Of a stretch of DNA of 64,000 bases, positions 1-10,389 are shown in pieces (within the stretch, counting starts at the first letter, position 1; each line of letters begins with the position of its first letter). The notes beneath the pieces were generated by a model. It was given only the letters and a program-made list of their open reading frames with translations, did not search any database and was not told the DNA's origin. Origin of the DNA: Nymphalis io (lineage: Eukaryota; Arthropoda; Insecta; Lepidoptera; Nymphalidae); the NCBI RefSeq assembly GCF_905147045.1, contig NC_065899.1, positions 8,878,501 through 8,942,500 on the forward strand, read 5' to 3'. The translations under genes and the position numbers were made by a program.

Positions 1-1005
1 GGGAGATAGCACAGATCCCTGGGGGACCCCAGCATTCACTACATAGAATTGTGAAGCGCAACCATCAACTAAAACACGAAGGCTACGCTTGTGTAGGAAG
101 CTGGCAATCCAGGTGCATAGCTGAGCAGGCAGACCATATGCCGGCAGCTTGGAGAGAAGACTTCTGTGCCAGACCCTGTCGAAAGCCTTGGAGATATCGA
201 GGCTGACAACCAACGATTCTCCATGCTTGTCGATAGCTTCACCCCAGAGGTGCGTTACGTACGCTAGAAGATCACCTGTGGACCGTTTTGGTCGAAACCC
301 GTATTGACGATCATTAATTAAAGAGTGATCTTCTAGGTAATGGGTCAGTTGGTTGTTTAAAATCCGTTCCATCACCTTACAAAGTACTGAGGTGATAGCT
401 ATTGGCCGATAATTTGCCGGGTCAGACCGATCCCCTTTTTTGGGAACCGCTTGCACATTAGCTCTTCTCCAAGCCTCCGGCACACTTCCCGAAGAGAGAG
501 AAAGTTGGAACAGGCGCGTTAACACAGGAGACAGCTCCGCTGCGCACTTCTTCAGCACTATGGCTGGTATTCCATCGGGACCGCTAGCTTTCCGTACATC
601 AAGTGATTGCAGCTCCGCACGCACATCACGTTGCCTGATTTTAATGTCAGGCATCGTATGGCCACGTGCAGGTATTGTAGGTGGCAGTGCACTACAATCA
701 TCGATGACGGAATTGTCGGCAAAGAGTTTAGCCAGGAGATCAGCTTGCTCTTGCGGACTGTGAGCTAGCGATCCGTCCGGATTTCTGAGCGGTGGCAGCG
801 AAGGTTGGCAGAAATTGTTTTGCACAGACTTGGTCAGACGCCAGAAGCTACGGGAGCCCCTAGGATGCGAAACAAGGTCATGACCAATCTGTAAAATGCG
901 CTGTGCATCCGCTCTCGTGTATGCCTTTCTACAGGACTTGGAATTTTTATTATAGTTTGCTTTCAGTGAGTCAATGTTAGATGCCCCGCTAATAGGTGCC
1001 CCCGG
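1..1005 (-). pseudogene. Jockey/CR1-type LINE reverse transcriptase, N-terminal part
   Basis: The minus strand reads open for 335 codons from 1005 to the left edge without a stop. It encodes the linker ahead of a reverse transcriptase and its first motifs: KASGPDGIP (about 582-556), VPKKGD and NYRPIAIT (about 445-395), GFRPKRSTGDLL (about 303-268), LDISKAFDRVWH (about 207-172) and NAGVPQGSVLSP (last codons before position 1). These motifs are typical of jockey/CR1-type non-LTR retrotransposons, closest in my memory to the lepidopteran Daphne group. The catalytic YADD box would lie outside the window. The frame continues upstream across a single TAA at 1006-1008. An endonuclease domain is missing ahead of the RT, so the copy is probably defective. 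Confidence 0.9.
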
Positions 1006-1375
1006 TTAGGCACGCTCGGGCCCCTGTACTATGCCACGGGCGGCCAGCGGAACAGCCGTTTCTTCGGGTCTCCCTGTCCGGCAGGTCAATACAGTTTCCC
1101 CCGGCATTGGTTCAACAGCCGTCTCCAATTGGACCAACACCCATCGCGGCAATACTCGCTCGGGCTCTGGCTGTACGCTGGCTGACCTCGAAACGCGGCT
1201 GCAAGCCACTTCACGAGTTTTTCACCATGCGTACGGTGGTAACAAGCCAGGCGGATGTTAGCATCCTACCACCAGATGAGCAGATGGTCGCTCAGATATC
1301 CCTTAGTCGCCTCTTACGACACCCATGATAAAGAGAGGGGCAGTGAAATGTATTCTTTCTCCGTCACTGCACGGA
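990..1375 (-). mobile_element. 5' end of the jockey/CR1-type LINE (5' UTR plus short frame)
   Basis: This GC-richer block lies directly upstream of the reverse-transcriptase frame on the same strand. It opens with a structured 5' motif at 1305-1372. A short frame (1209 to 1006, starting MACSRVSRSASV) ends at TAA in the same reading frame as the RT. A complete element would carry ORF1 and an apurinic endonuclease between this block and the RT; about 2 kb is therefore absent. The simplest reading is one element with an internal deletion joined near 990-1010. The alternative is that the block belongs to a second insertion. Confidence 0.6.
1305..1372 (-). promoter_or_regulatory. Structured 5'-terminal LINE motif, copy 1
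   Basis: Read on the minus strand, GCAGTGA (1370-1364) and TCACTGC (1346-1340) form a perfect 7-bp stem. A second stem follows, CTCTT (1335-1331) with AAGAG (1315-1311), and then GCGACTAAGGGA. The same order of parts occurs at the 5' end of the RTE element at 9446-9517, with a different but still complementary first stem. Its function is unknown; an internal promoter, ribozyme or packaging signal is possible. Confidence 0.6.
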
Positions 1376-1926
1376 TCAAGAATATACAAATGAAAAGAAA
1401 TATAATTAAATACGTGCTTTCTCAACAATAATCTTTATGCTTTTTGTACATATTTTTATATAAAAATATGAGCTTATAAACTCATATAGTTAAAACTAAA
1501 ATTCAATAAACTTCGAAAGAAAATCCTGCTTCCATCCTTTGAAAATATAATATTTTTCTTATGCTTAAATTACTTTCAATCTTCTAAAATTTTTATCTAA
1601 TATAATATTGTGGGATTTAAACCTTATTTACTCGGTAAAAGCAATCTAGTCTGTGAAGACGGATCTATTGTAACGGTCAGACGGTAGAAATCTGGATTAA
1701 AGATCTAAATCTATTGTGTATAATATATTATTAATGTATATGTTGTATGTTTTCTAGTATCATCAAACATATTTAACTCTTAAGCCGAACATCTACGTAT
1801 GGCTACGGATAGCTACGCATAGCTAGGAACGGCTACACATGAATATTAAGACCTTATTCAAGCTCGGTCGGTAACATCCAGTAATTAGTTATTCTACTTC
1901 CAAATATAAACAATAAAAATATTGAT
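1376..1926. other. AT-rich stretch with a short decamer repeat
   Basis: No coding frame or recognised element is visible here. The only structure seen is the 10-bp tandem repeat at 1791-1840. Confidence 0.5.
1791..1840. repeat. Five-unit decamer tandem repeat
   Basis: Five consecutive 10-bp units read atctacgtat, ggctacggat, agctacgcat, agctaggaac and ggctacacat, with consensus RGCTACGNAT. The units are divergent, so the array is old or unstable. It sits in otherwise AT-rich DNA. Confidence 0.75.
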
Positions 1927-2188
1927 CGTAATAATAATAAATAATAATCCTCCAGACCGATTTCGGCTATGGTGGCCAATTTCAAAAGAGATTAGAAAAA
2001 CTACATAGGAGATATTATATTGCACAAGTGTGTCAAACACAGGTGTACTCTCTATTCCCTAACTCTCATGACATGACAGGACCGGAAAGATTTTAGGCGC
2101 AGGATCAACGGCTTTACGTGCTTTTCGAGGCACGGGAGTACACACTTCCAACTTCCAGACTCCGGGCTGCTACTGAGAATTTTCTGAC
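1927..2188 (-). mobile_element. SINE-A copy, 5'-truncated
   Basis: The sense strand is minus. The copy ends in an ATT-rich tail at 1927-1950 and carries the family body (resembling the copies at 25360-25730 and 48958-49345) up to the segment reading cagaaaattctcagtagcag. The tRNA-like head is missing, as expected from incomplete reverse transcription. Some body bases are deleted relative to the other copies. Confidence 0.8.
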
Positions 2189-4129
2189 TATATATTGATC
2201 AATAATTATATTGAACGGCTTTGCTCGCGTGGTATTCGGTGTGTGACGACAGTCAGTCAGAAGTTTGTTTTAAATCTGCCTTTGTGTAATTATTTATTAT
2301 ATAAATATATATAGAATTATTTTATTAAGTAAGTTTAATTATTTTTTTAGGTTCGCTTAAACACTACTCACCGTGTACGATTAGAGTCGCTTACTACTTT
2401 CAAAACATATAATGTGACACATGTAATATATCAATGACAAACTTATTACACAAAAGCTGACATTGACTAGCTTAGCTGGCTATGGTTAATTAAACAACGT
2501 GGACTGAAAACTAATCGGCTACAGTTGTTCCAACTATCCAAGAAAAAACGTCTTTGATTAACAAACTCAGAAATTTACATGTAATATCACAGTATAATCT
2601 ACTCATATAGGTTATTGCTATTTATATTGAAAGTTTTTTAAGTACTTTCTGTCATTTAATATAATATATATATATATATATAATATATGTATAATATATG
2701 TATAATATATATATATATATATATATTATATTTATCAAATTCCAAATTCAAAAACACAAAGAATATCAAAAAACGCTTCGGAAAATTTCTGATTCAATTT
2801 TCGATATATACATGTTTTTGATTTAAAAAAATATTCAGTTGCAACGGCAGTGATACTGTATATCACCTTATATAAATGTTAGTATTTGTTCGATTCTTTA
2901 TAAGATCTCAGCTCTGGGAATTTACAGACTTGTTACTCGACTTAACAACCAAGCACGAGACTAATACATATTTAGATTTCTACCTGTTTAAAGATCTGAT
3001 AGTTAGTTTTTGAAAACGGAATGTCATCCCTAAATCTATCAGGAGTTATTTCAGATACATATAAATAGTTTTTTTCATGAGTCATGATTTTTTACGTTGA
3101 TTCAAAAATGTAATGCTATTATTGCATTTTGATATTAATTAAAATACCGAAAGTAATTGAAGTATTCGACCAAATTCAAATCTGTGTCACTTAATTTAAA
3201 AGCATATATATAGTCCTTCGAAGGTTCAGATTCAACTCAATGAAATATTTTATGGATATATAATATTTTTTCAAACGGAAAAATAAAATATATGCTTCAT
3301 CTGAATTTTTTAATGAGATTCATCCTAGTGTTATAATCGTCACGACATTGAACAGCTTCAACTATAAATTGCTTTAACAAGACAAGTTTTATGTTCTTAA
3401 AATTTCAATAAATATTCTTATATTTATAATTGAAAACTCATATATTTTTTATTTAGTAGGAACGCAAAAAACAAATTTGGTCGGTATGAAATATTGTTTT
3501 TCGTAAGCTAATGTTAAATTAATTTATTATATTAATTTACACTCCATATCGACAGTAGCCTCGTGTAAAGCATGTATGCTTAGAGACTCGGGCCCAAATT
3601 ATGTTTGTCATGTTCGATAATACTCGTGACATCCAACGTGAACAAGACTGACTACACACCATTTTCCAATTAGAACTAGTAATCTATTTCTTGATAGAAT
3701 TACTCGTGTGATTTATGCTGATACAGAATCTATGCATTGGTTTTAAGTTATATATAAATTAGTTAAATAATAATCTTGTAAGTAAGAACGCTTGATCCTT
3801 AGTGTAGAATCGAAGTCGCATTTCTTTCTTAAATCCAAATTAATAATTGTATTTTTTTTTTAAATGTAACAGCGTCTATTAAAAACATACAAACAGTATT
3901 TTATGGAAAAATAATAATTAACAACAATTAATACAATTCAGTTTACATATTATTATAAAAAAAAAAACAAATTATGAAAAAAAAATTGAATCGGCATCGT
4001 TTTCTCATTCATAAATTTGATCGTGATTGCTTCAAATAATATTTGTATAATTAAAGAATAAATAAAAAATTAGTAATATTCTGAAAAATAATTATTCTTT
4101 TGTAACATTTTTATTTGACTATAGCTTAT
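2189..4129. other. AT-rich non-coding DNA with an AT microsatellite
   Basis: No element or coding frame is recognised. The notable item is a compound (AT)n run with ataatatatgt interruptions at 2657-2731. Confidence 0.5.
2657..2731. repeat. (AT)n compound microsatellite
   Basis: Two blocks of TA dinucleotides flank two ataatatatgt units. It is a simple repeat, probably variable in length. Confidence 0.85.
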
Positions 4130-4430
4130 CTATTTTTTTTTGTTTTATAGAATAGGAAGGCGGACGAGCATATGGGCCACCTGATGCTAAGTGGTCACCA
4201 AACGCTCTTAGACATTGGCATTGTAAGAAATGTTAACCATCGCTTACATCACCAATGCGCCACCAACCTTGGGAACTATGATGTTATGTCCCTTGTGCCT
4301 GTAATTACACTGGCTCACTCACCCTTCAAACCGGAACACAACAGTACCAAGTACTGCTGTTTTGCGGTAGAATATCTGATGAGTGGGTGGTACCTACCCA
4401 GACGAGCTTGCACAAAGCTCTACCACCAGT
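4130..4430 (-). mobile_element. SINE-C copy, near full length
   Basis: On the minus strand the copy starts with ACTGGTGGTAGAGCTTTGTG at 4430 and ends with CCTATTCTATAAAA and an A-rich tail at 4130-4150. About 15 related copies occur in the window, in both orientations. The open frame at 4172-4450 on the plus strand is only an antisense shadow of this repeat. Confidence 0.88.
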
Positions 4431-5912
4431 TTATTTATGAAAATTTATAATCAATTATTATTAATTCAAACGTCAATTATGAATTTCATTAAGTGGATAT
4501 GCCTGACGGTCAGACCATCCATCTTTCATATAATATAGGCCATTAAGGTCCCCATTATTTGTGCTATCTGTCTCTGTCGATCTTTGACAATTTATGCACA
4601 TAATATTGCGTTCATTTTGTAAGGGTAAGAATATTAAGTAAACTATTTCGTATAATTTAAAATTTACATCACTAATTGATAAAATATCTAAATATTATAT
4701 ATATTATAAAAAATAATTTATAACATCCTACCTAACATTCGGTTTAAAATTTTAAATCGCATTTACATACAACAAATAAAAACATTCAACACGATATCAA
4801 AAATTGTATTATCTGATTCACGAAATAGGACTCCTTTCTGTATCCTTCTACTCTAAAATATATCAAAAACTATGTTACGATTTCTAGCACTCCAGCTCTT
4901 TGTGTCTCAAATATTTAAATAAGACATTTATTTTACTAAAACTTTAGCTCAAATATAAAACAAGTTACACAATCAGTCAAAGTAAACTTGGATGTAAGTT
5001 AAATAAAATCACGCCAAAAAAATATTATTATTATCTTACATTTTCGGTCGCGAAATTTAAAATTATATTTGTCCGAAATTCTTACTACGGTGGTAGATAA
5101 GAGTACAAAAAGGTTCCTATCGTCAGGTTTCATTCAAAATAAGATTTGATGACAATGACTTGAGACGTTAATGGGGTAAAATCAGATAAAGCAAACTTCC
5201 TCTTTATTTTATAACCATAGTCAAGTATTACTGTATTGTTACAAGTATGATTAAGTTTTTCTTCATAAAATAAATTATAATAATAATTACATATTTATAA
5301 AACGTTCAAAATCAAAAACAAGTATATATAAATATAAATTTATTACCTATTTGTGTTAAAGAAATATACAAAAATGTATTTATTAACAAAATGTACTTGA
5401 GACGTACTCTCTTACAAGATATTTCTATCAAAAGTCTAAAAATAATTGGATGCTATTGATGCAAACACAACGTCTGTATAATAAACATGAGAAATAAATT
5501 CCTTAACTACTAAATGGTATAACTATTTCTATCTATTTCCATACAAAAAGGCTCGCTTTTCCAACTATTGATAGTACTTATTCAAAAACTTTTATTTCAT
5601 ATGCAAATTATACTTGAATGCTTACAAATATTGTAAATCGATTAAAATTCAATCAATCATAGTGAATGGGAACAAAACATATGGTCGGAATGAATAAATA
5701 ATAAAAACTTTGTAGTTTTATCCGAGTATGACACAATGAATGAATTACCTCGTACTGCGGTACTTAATATGCAAAAAAAAGAGTTAGATTGTTATGGCAT
5801 TTCATGGCCTCTAGGAAAATAAATAGCTTTATACTATATTTATATAAAGTTAACTTTATATAAATTAGAAGTCTTAATTATTGTATTATGTTTTTATCAA
5901 AATGTATTATAT
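4431..5912. other. AT-rich non-coding DNA
   Basis: I see no coding frame, repeat family or RNA gene in this stretch. Confidence 0.5.
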
Positions 5913-5915
5913 TTG

Positions 5916-5957
5916 TATATAGAGTTCAGACGCGGTCCTGCGTCTGAACTCTATATA
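5916..5957. repeat. Perfect 18-bp inverted repeat inside SINE-A
   Basis: Arms at 5916-5933 and 5940-5957 are exact reverse complements around the 6-base spacer ggtcct. Part of each arm (gagttcagacgc) matches the SINE-A body, so a SINE segment has been duplicated in inverse orientation. Transcribed, it would form an uninterrupted hairpin. Confidence 0.95.
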
Positions 5958-6148
5958 TAGGCTTTACGTGCTTTCCGAGGCACGGGAATGTTCCACCACA
6001 CACTTCCAACTTCCAGACTTTGGGCTGCTACTGAGAATATTCTGACAGAAAAACCCAATAACTTTTTATTGGCCTGACCTGGGAATTGAACCCAGAACCT
6101 CCGGGTCTGCGGCCTTACATCTAACCACAAGACCAACGAGGTAGTCAA
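5958..6148 (-). mobile_element. SINE-A copy with tRNA-like head, rearranged 3' part
   Basis: On the minus strand the head at 6148-6075 carries an A-box-like TTGGTCTTGTGGTTAG and a B-box-like GGTTCAATTCC. The body follows to 5958, where the rest of the SINE is replaced by the inverted duplication at 5916-5957. The minus-strand frame 6148-5951 is not a gene. Confidence 0.85.
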
Positions 6149-7824
6149 AAATTATATAGAAAAAACCGGTAAGTATTGTTCCTCCATTATAGTATAGAAA
6201 ATAACCTAAATGATTACTAATACAATTTGTACAATCTGCATGAAAAATCTAAAAATTTGCAATATCAGGTAAGATATCTGCTTTAAAACGATATACTTTG
6301 TTTTTTAATTATTTTACAACATTAACTTTATTAAGCAGTTAATGTGCTTAAAAAAATATCAATTATCTACTACAACGTGTGTAATTGATCTTAAGATACC
6401 ATGGAATTGGCGTGATAAAACATTTCAAAAGAAATCGGATGCAATTTTTCGTCTCTTGATCTGGCAACGACTTGACCTATATTCACTATTCAATCTCGGT
6501 TCAACAATGGAGTCAAGATTTTGTCAGTATTTCAATTAAATGAAATCGTTTATGAAAATAATAATTATGTCATTATATAAAATTATATGCTATAACTTGT
6601 AACTTAGTATGTGTTTTTTGTTATTTTAATTTTTAATCTGTAATAATTAAATTTTAATGAAAATAAAATGTTATGATATTGTTTTGTTTTCTTACCTTAA
6701 TTATTCACTTTAATCTTCGTTTTAATAAAAGTTCAATAAACAAAGTTATCATTTTCAACTAGGCACTATCAAAGTCCAATTTAATTGTAGTTCCTTTACC
6801 ACTTTTTTATATATTTCTTGAAAAGTAAAATGTAATTATAATCTTACATATAATATTTTAAGGTTCTTTGATAAAACAAACACAGGACGCAAATTAAAAA
6901 AATCGTAAAGTTAACCCCAGCCACTTTCGTAGTGTAGCTGATGACGTGTGCACAGCGTAGCGCTCAGTTATCAACTAACGTTACGAGCTCTACGCCGTAG
7001 AACAGACGACGACTACATTGGATATTCTACAAAGTAATATTTATTGCTTTTTAATAATTGTATTTATATATTATTACTTTTTGCTTTAATTTTTCTATAC
7101 GGGTGCGGCTTTCTGCGGCTAGTTCAGTCCCTATTTTAAAAGGAAAATGACTTTTTTGTAGGATTACTATCGATTATGTCGTACACTACAAAAATCTAAA
7201 ATATTCATAATTAAAATCTAAAAGCTACGATCTAATTTACTTAATTTATAACGAATTTTATGAATGAAATATAGTTTTTTATTTTATTCAAAAATATTAC
7301 GGATGTCCATAAGTGCGTAATGATATTTATATTTTATGAATTCTTAATTCGGAGTAAATATATAATTAATATTAGGAAATAAACGTAACCCGTAAAGTAA
7401 ATAGAGTATTTAAATGAAAAACCAATAAGTTTTTTTTTATTAACCTAAGAACGCCATACTACAGCTATTTGAAACAAATAAAATTGCTGATTGAAAGCAT
7501 AATTCATTAGAATTAACTTAGAATGGAAATTGGCACTGCTTTTGACATTCAGGTTTTTGCGGTACCGTATAGTTTGTAAACAAAACTTTTAAATTAATAC
7601 TTTCCGTACCAGAAGTGTAATTTTAAAGTTGTTGGCAATGAGAGAATTGTTATTTTAAATTAAAAAAATATATTGTTGTAGGTATTTAAAGATAAATCTA
7701 AGCTTTTTAATAAAGATTAGACGATAACTTATAGGTATAAATTTTATTGTATTATGTTTTATTCATATATTTGATATATACACATATATATTATAATATC
7801 TACAATCTAATAATTATAAAATTA
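6149..7824. other. AT-rich non-coding DNA with one CpG-dense patch
   Basis: No element or gene is recognised. A short CpG-dense patch at 6905-7015 stands out and is listed separately. Confidence 0.45.
6905..7015. promoter_or_regulatory. CpG-dense patch with an initiator-like TCAGTT (candidate only)
   Basis: About 110 bases with many CG dinucleotides (tagcgctc, acgttacgag, tacgccgtag, gacgacgac) interrupt AT-rich DNA and match no repeat in the window. TCAGTT at 6964-6969 fits the arthropod initiator. No downstream promoter element is found at the expected distance and no coding exon follows. It could be a promoter, enhancer or remnant. Confidence 0.22.
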
Positions 7825-7923
7825 TTAGTTTTAGTCCTCGGCTTCGCCCGCGAGTGAAGGGGAGGTGTTAGGTTTCCTATGTACATTTCTCTACCCCAGA
7901 CAACGTGTATGCAAAATTTCATT

Positions 7924-8179
7924 TCTTTTTTTTTTTTTTTTATAAAATAGGAAGACGGACGAGCATATGGGCCTGATGGTAAGTAGTCACCAAACGCCCT
8001 TAGACATTGGCATTGTAAGAAATGTCAACCATCGCTTACATAGCCAATGCGCCACCAACCTTGGGAACTAAGATTTTATGTCCCTTGTGCCTGTAATTAC
8101 ACTGGCTCACTCACCCTTCAAACCGGAACACAACAATAATAAGTACTGCTGTTTTGCGGTAGAATATCTGATGAGTGGT
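7924..8179 (-). mobile_element. SINE-C copy nested in Helitron-like repeat
   Basis: On the minus strand it ends with an A tail (plus-strand poly-T at 7926-7941). It starts inside the family head at about 8179, so the first 45 or so bases are missing. It interrupts the Helitron-like repeat and is therefore younger. Confidence 0.85.
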
Positions 8180-8243
8180 AGTGATCATAATGATGGGTTG
8201 ATTAATAAACAAAAGAAAGTGTAACAAATAATTAAACTCATAT

Positions 8244-8453
8244 AGTAACAGCCTGATAATGTCCCACTGCTGGGCTAAAGCCTCCTCTCCCTTTTGAGGA
8301 GAAGGTTTGGAGCTTATTCCTCCACGCTGCTGCAATGCGGTTTGGTAGTATACACATGTGGTAGAATTTCAATGAAATTAGACACATGCAGGTTTTCTCT
8401 CGATGTTTTCCTTCACTGTTAAGCACGAGATGAATTATAAACACAAATCAAGC
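8244..8453 (-). mobile_element. SINE-B copy, head-truncated, with 8-bp target duplication
   Basis: The minus-strand copy carries the family body and the 3' end reading CCCAGCAGTGGGACATTATC. The tRNA-like head is absent. It is flanked by the direct repeat actcatat at 8236-8243 and 8454-8461, the expected target-site duplication. It lies within the Helitron-like repeat. Confidence 0.85.
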
Positions 8454-8486
8454 ACTCATATGCATACATAATATTAGTAAGGATAG

Positions 8487-9426
8487 TTATTTCAGCCTAA
8501 TGATCGCTGCTTAATACTTGCTTAGATTTTTATTTGAGTTTTTCTATTGTGCTTGTCTTATTGTATTTACTTTTATTTGAAAATTAAGTATGAACTATCG
8601 GCTATTTATTTAAAAGTCTTAGATGTTATGTATGTATTAATATTTAATTTAGATGACTGATAGACACAGTGGTTACTACAGCTAATGTCTTATATTTGTA
8701 AAGGGCCTATGATTCTTAATTATTCTTAATGATTCTTAATTATGGTCTAGTATATGTTTCTTTTTATCCGGTCATCGTGTATTCAACATAGTATGATGAT
8801 CGGTTGAGAAAACACAATTATTTAGTTATATGATTTATAAATTACTCCTCCTTAAGGTTTCTAAATCAACGGAAATCTTAAAACGACACAAAAATATTCA
8901 GGAATCGTTTTGTTTGAAATATTAGAAACAATGTCAATTTTAATTTATTTTCAATACGTCTGCTTTTCTTCCTTTTTATCTTGTTCTCAATGATAATTTA
9001 TTATTTTTATGAGTTATATATATTGAACATATTTATTTGTAATCTATCTATATATATGTGACATTTAGTTGTGCGTGTGTAGTGTAGTACGCGTGCAAGT
9101 TATTAAAATAAATTATTTTTAAATATACATTATTAAAATCATTAACTTATTATTTACATAAATACATACATTTTAAATTCAAAACGTAAAGTAAAATATC
9201 ATGAATATCAAGTGAAGCTTTCATTTATCCATTTAATATTCACGACATACAAATTGCAAGTTATTATTTTAACGGCTATACAACGATGCATATTTCACAT
9301 ATTTCGGTATCTTATCATTCCCGAGACGGTACTAAGTGGTGTGATGTAAAACATTCATATATAGTCACAATTTATTTATGAAATAAAGGTATAATTTTAA
9401 CGTATTTTCAATATATTAACTTTAGA
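8487..9426. other. AT-rich non-coding DNA
   Basis: Nothing is recognised apart from a short local repeat (attcttaat units at about 8711-8738). Confidence 0.5.
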
Positions 9427-9440
9427 TGAATCATATTATA
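9427..9440. repeat. Target-site duplication, left copy (RTE element)
   Basis: The 14 bases tgaatcatattata are repeated exactly at 12028-12041. This defines both ends of the RTE insertion. Confidence 0.92.
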
Positions 9441-9445
9441 TTTTG

Positions 9446-9517
9446 CCGTGGAGTACCGGCTTAGAATAGTACTCCCCCAATCTCTTCCCGTGGGTATCGT
9501 AAGAGGCGACTTAAGGA
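9446..9517 (+). promoter_or_regulatory. Structured 5'-terminal LINE motif, copy 2
   Basis: GGAGTAC (9450-9456) pairs with GTACTCC (9469-9475) around a 12-base loop. CTCTT (9482-9486) pairs with AAGAG (9501-9505), followed by GCGACTTAAGGA. The target duplication places this motif at the extreme 5' end of the RTE. It parallels the motif at 1305-1372 in an unrelated LINE clade. Confidence 0.65.
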
Positions 9518-9532
9518 CGGGGAAAAGGGGGG

Positions 9533-10330
9533 ATGCGCAGCAGCATCCCCCCCCATAAACATCTTACCCCCCTACTGCGCTCGCCAACACGCCTGCCCAG
9601 CGCGGCGAGTATGGGCAAACCCTCCTTAATGGCAGATGCGCCCAAAAAAAGGCCCCCAGTTACCGGCAAGCCCGATAGGCCCGAACAATGTAGCGGTCGC
9701 GGTATCGGCAGGGCAGGGGGTGCTAAGAATCACCGGTTCACGGCAGGCTACCGTATAAAAAGACTGCACATGGCAACGTATAATGGACGCTCGATGAGGC
9801 TGGACCATCACCTCGCCGAATTAGAAGTAGAGTTAAGTCATATAAAATGGCATATACTGGGGTTATCTGAAGTCCGAAGTCAGGGGGAGGACACGATAAC
9901 TCTAGAGTCCGGTAACTTACTCTACTTCCGCGAAGGTGATAACCTCTCCCAGGGTGGTGTCGGTTTTCTAGTCAAAAAGGATCTCATTAGCAGCATTGTG
10001 GAAATCAGTATTGTGTCGAACCGGATAGCGTACCTTGTCCTAAAACTTTCCGACAGGTACTCCCTGAAGGTCGTACAGGTATATGCGCCAACTTCGACAT
10101 ACTCTGATGATGTGGTCGAAGCGATGTACGAGGACATCGCAAAGGCCCTAACCGACCCCTCGAAGGCCCACTACAATGTTGTTATGGGAGACTTTAATGC
10201 TAAAGTGGGAGTACAAGATAGCGGAAGTGATCACCGCTTGGTTCGAGGCACTCTAAATATCGACTTCAAAGCCGAAAGATCGAGAATGATGAGGTCTACT
10301 CTCCAACCTACCATGCTCCAAGCTGCTTAA
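9533..10330 (+). pseudogene. RTE apurinic-like endonuclease domain, internally deleted
   Basis: The 265-codon frame encodes an exonuclease-endonuclease-phosphatase type domain that would nick target DNA. Visible motifs are ATYNGRSM (residues about 82-89), GLSEVRSQ (about 109-116), YAPTSTYSDD (about 184-193) and VVMGDFNAKVG (about 217-227). Right after VGVQDSG the sequence jumps to SDHRLVRGTLNIDFKAERSR, which is the end of the domain. About 70-80 residues with later catalytic positions are therefore deleted in frame. The frame then ends at TAA 10328-10330, where intact relatives continue into the RT. Confidence 0.85.
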
Positions 10331-10389
10331 GGCTCCGAAAAGTTCCAAATGAAACTTCAAAATCACCGCGTTGGAAACCGTAAGCAGCA

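Larger units (their letters stand above)
7825..8486 (-). mobile_element. Helitron-like repeat split by two SINEs
   Basis: On the minus strand the repeat begins near tactaatattatgtatgc (about 8476-8459). It resumes at about 8243-8180 and ends at 7923-7825 with GTATGCAAAATTTC-related sequence, a GC-rich cgcgggcgaagccg end and an actaaaac terminus. Its three parts are separated by a SINE-B (8244-8453) and a SINE-C (7924-8179). The 3' hairpin end and lack of coding capacity fit lepidopteran non-autonomous Helitrons. The class call rests on memory and is moderate. Confidence 0.5.

Noticed and set aside
996..1328. 110-codon plus-strand frame as a gene
   Set aside because: It lies opposite the LINE 5' block and shares no motif with known proteins.
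4172..4450. 92-codon plus-strand reading frame as a gene
   Set aside because: It lies antisense to a SINE-C copy, and the same reading is found in the other SINE-C copies.
9446..9517. Classical HDV-like ribozyme
   Set aside because: I looked for the P1-P2-P3-P1.1-P4 arrangement. The 7-bp stem and a later hairpin are present, but no P2 partner for the GGGA-type 3' strand was found, so I report only a structured motif.
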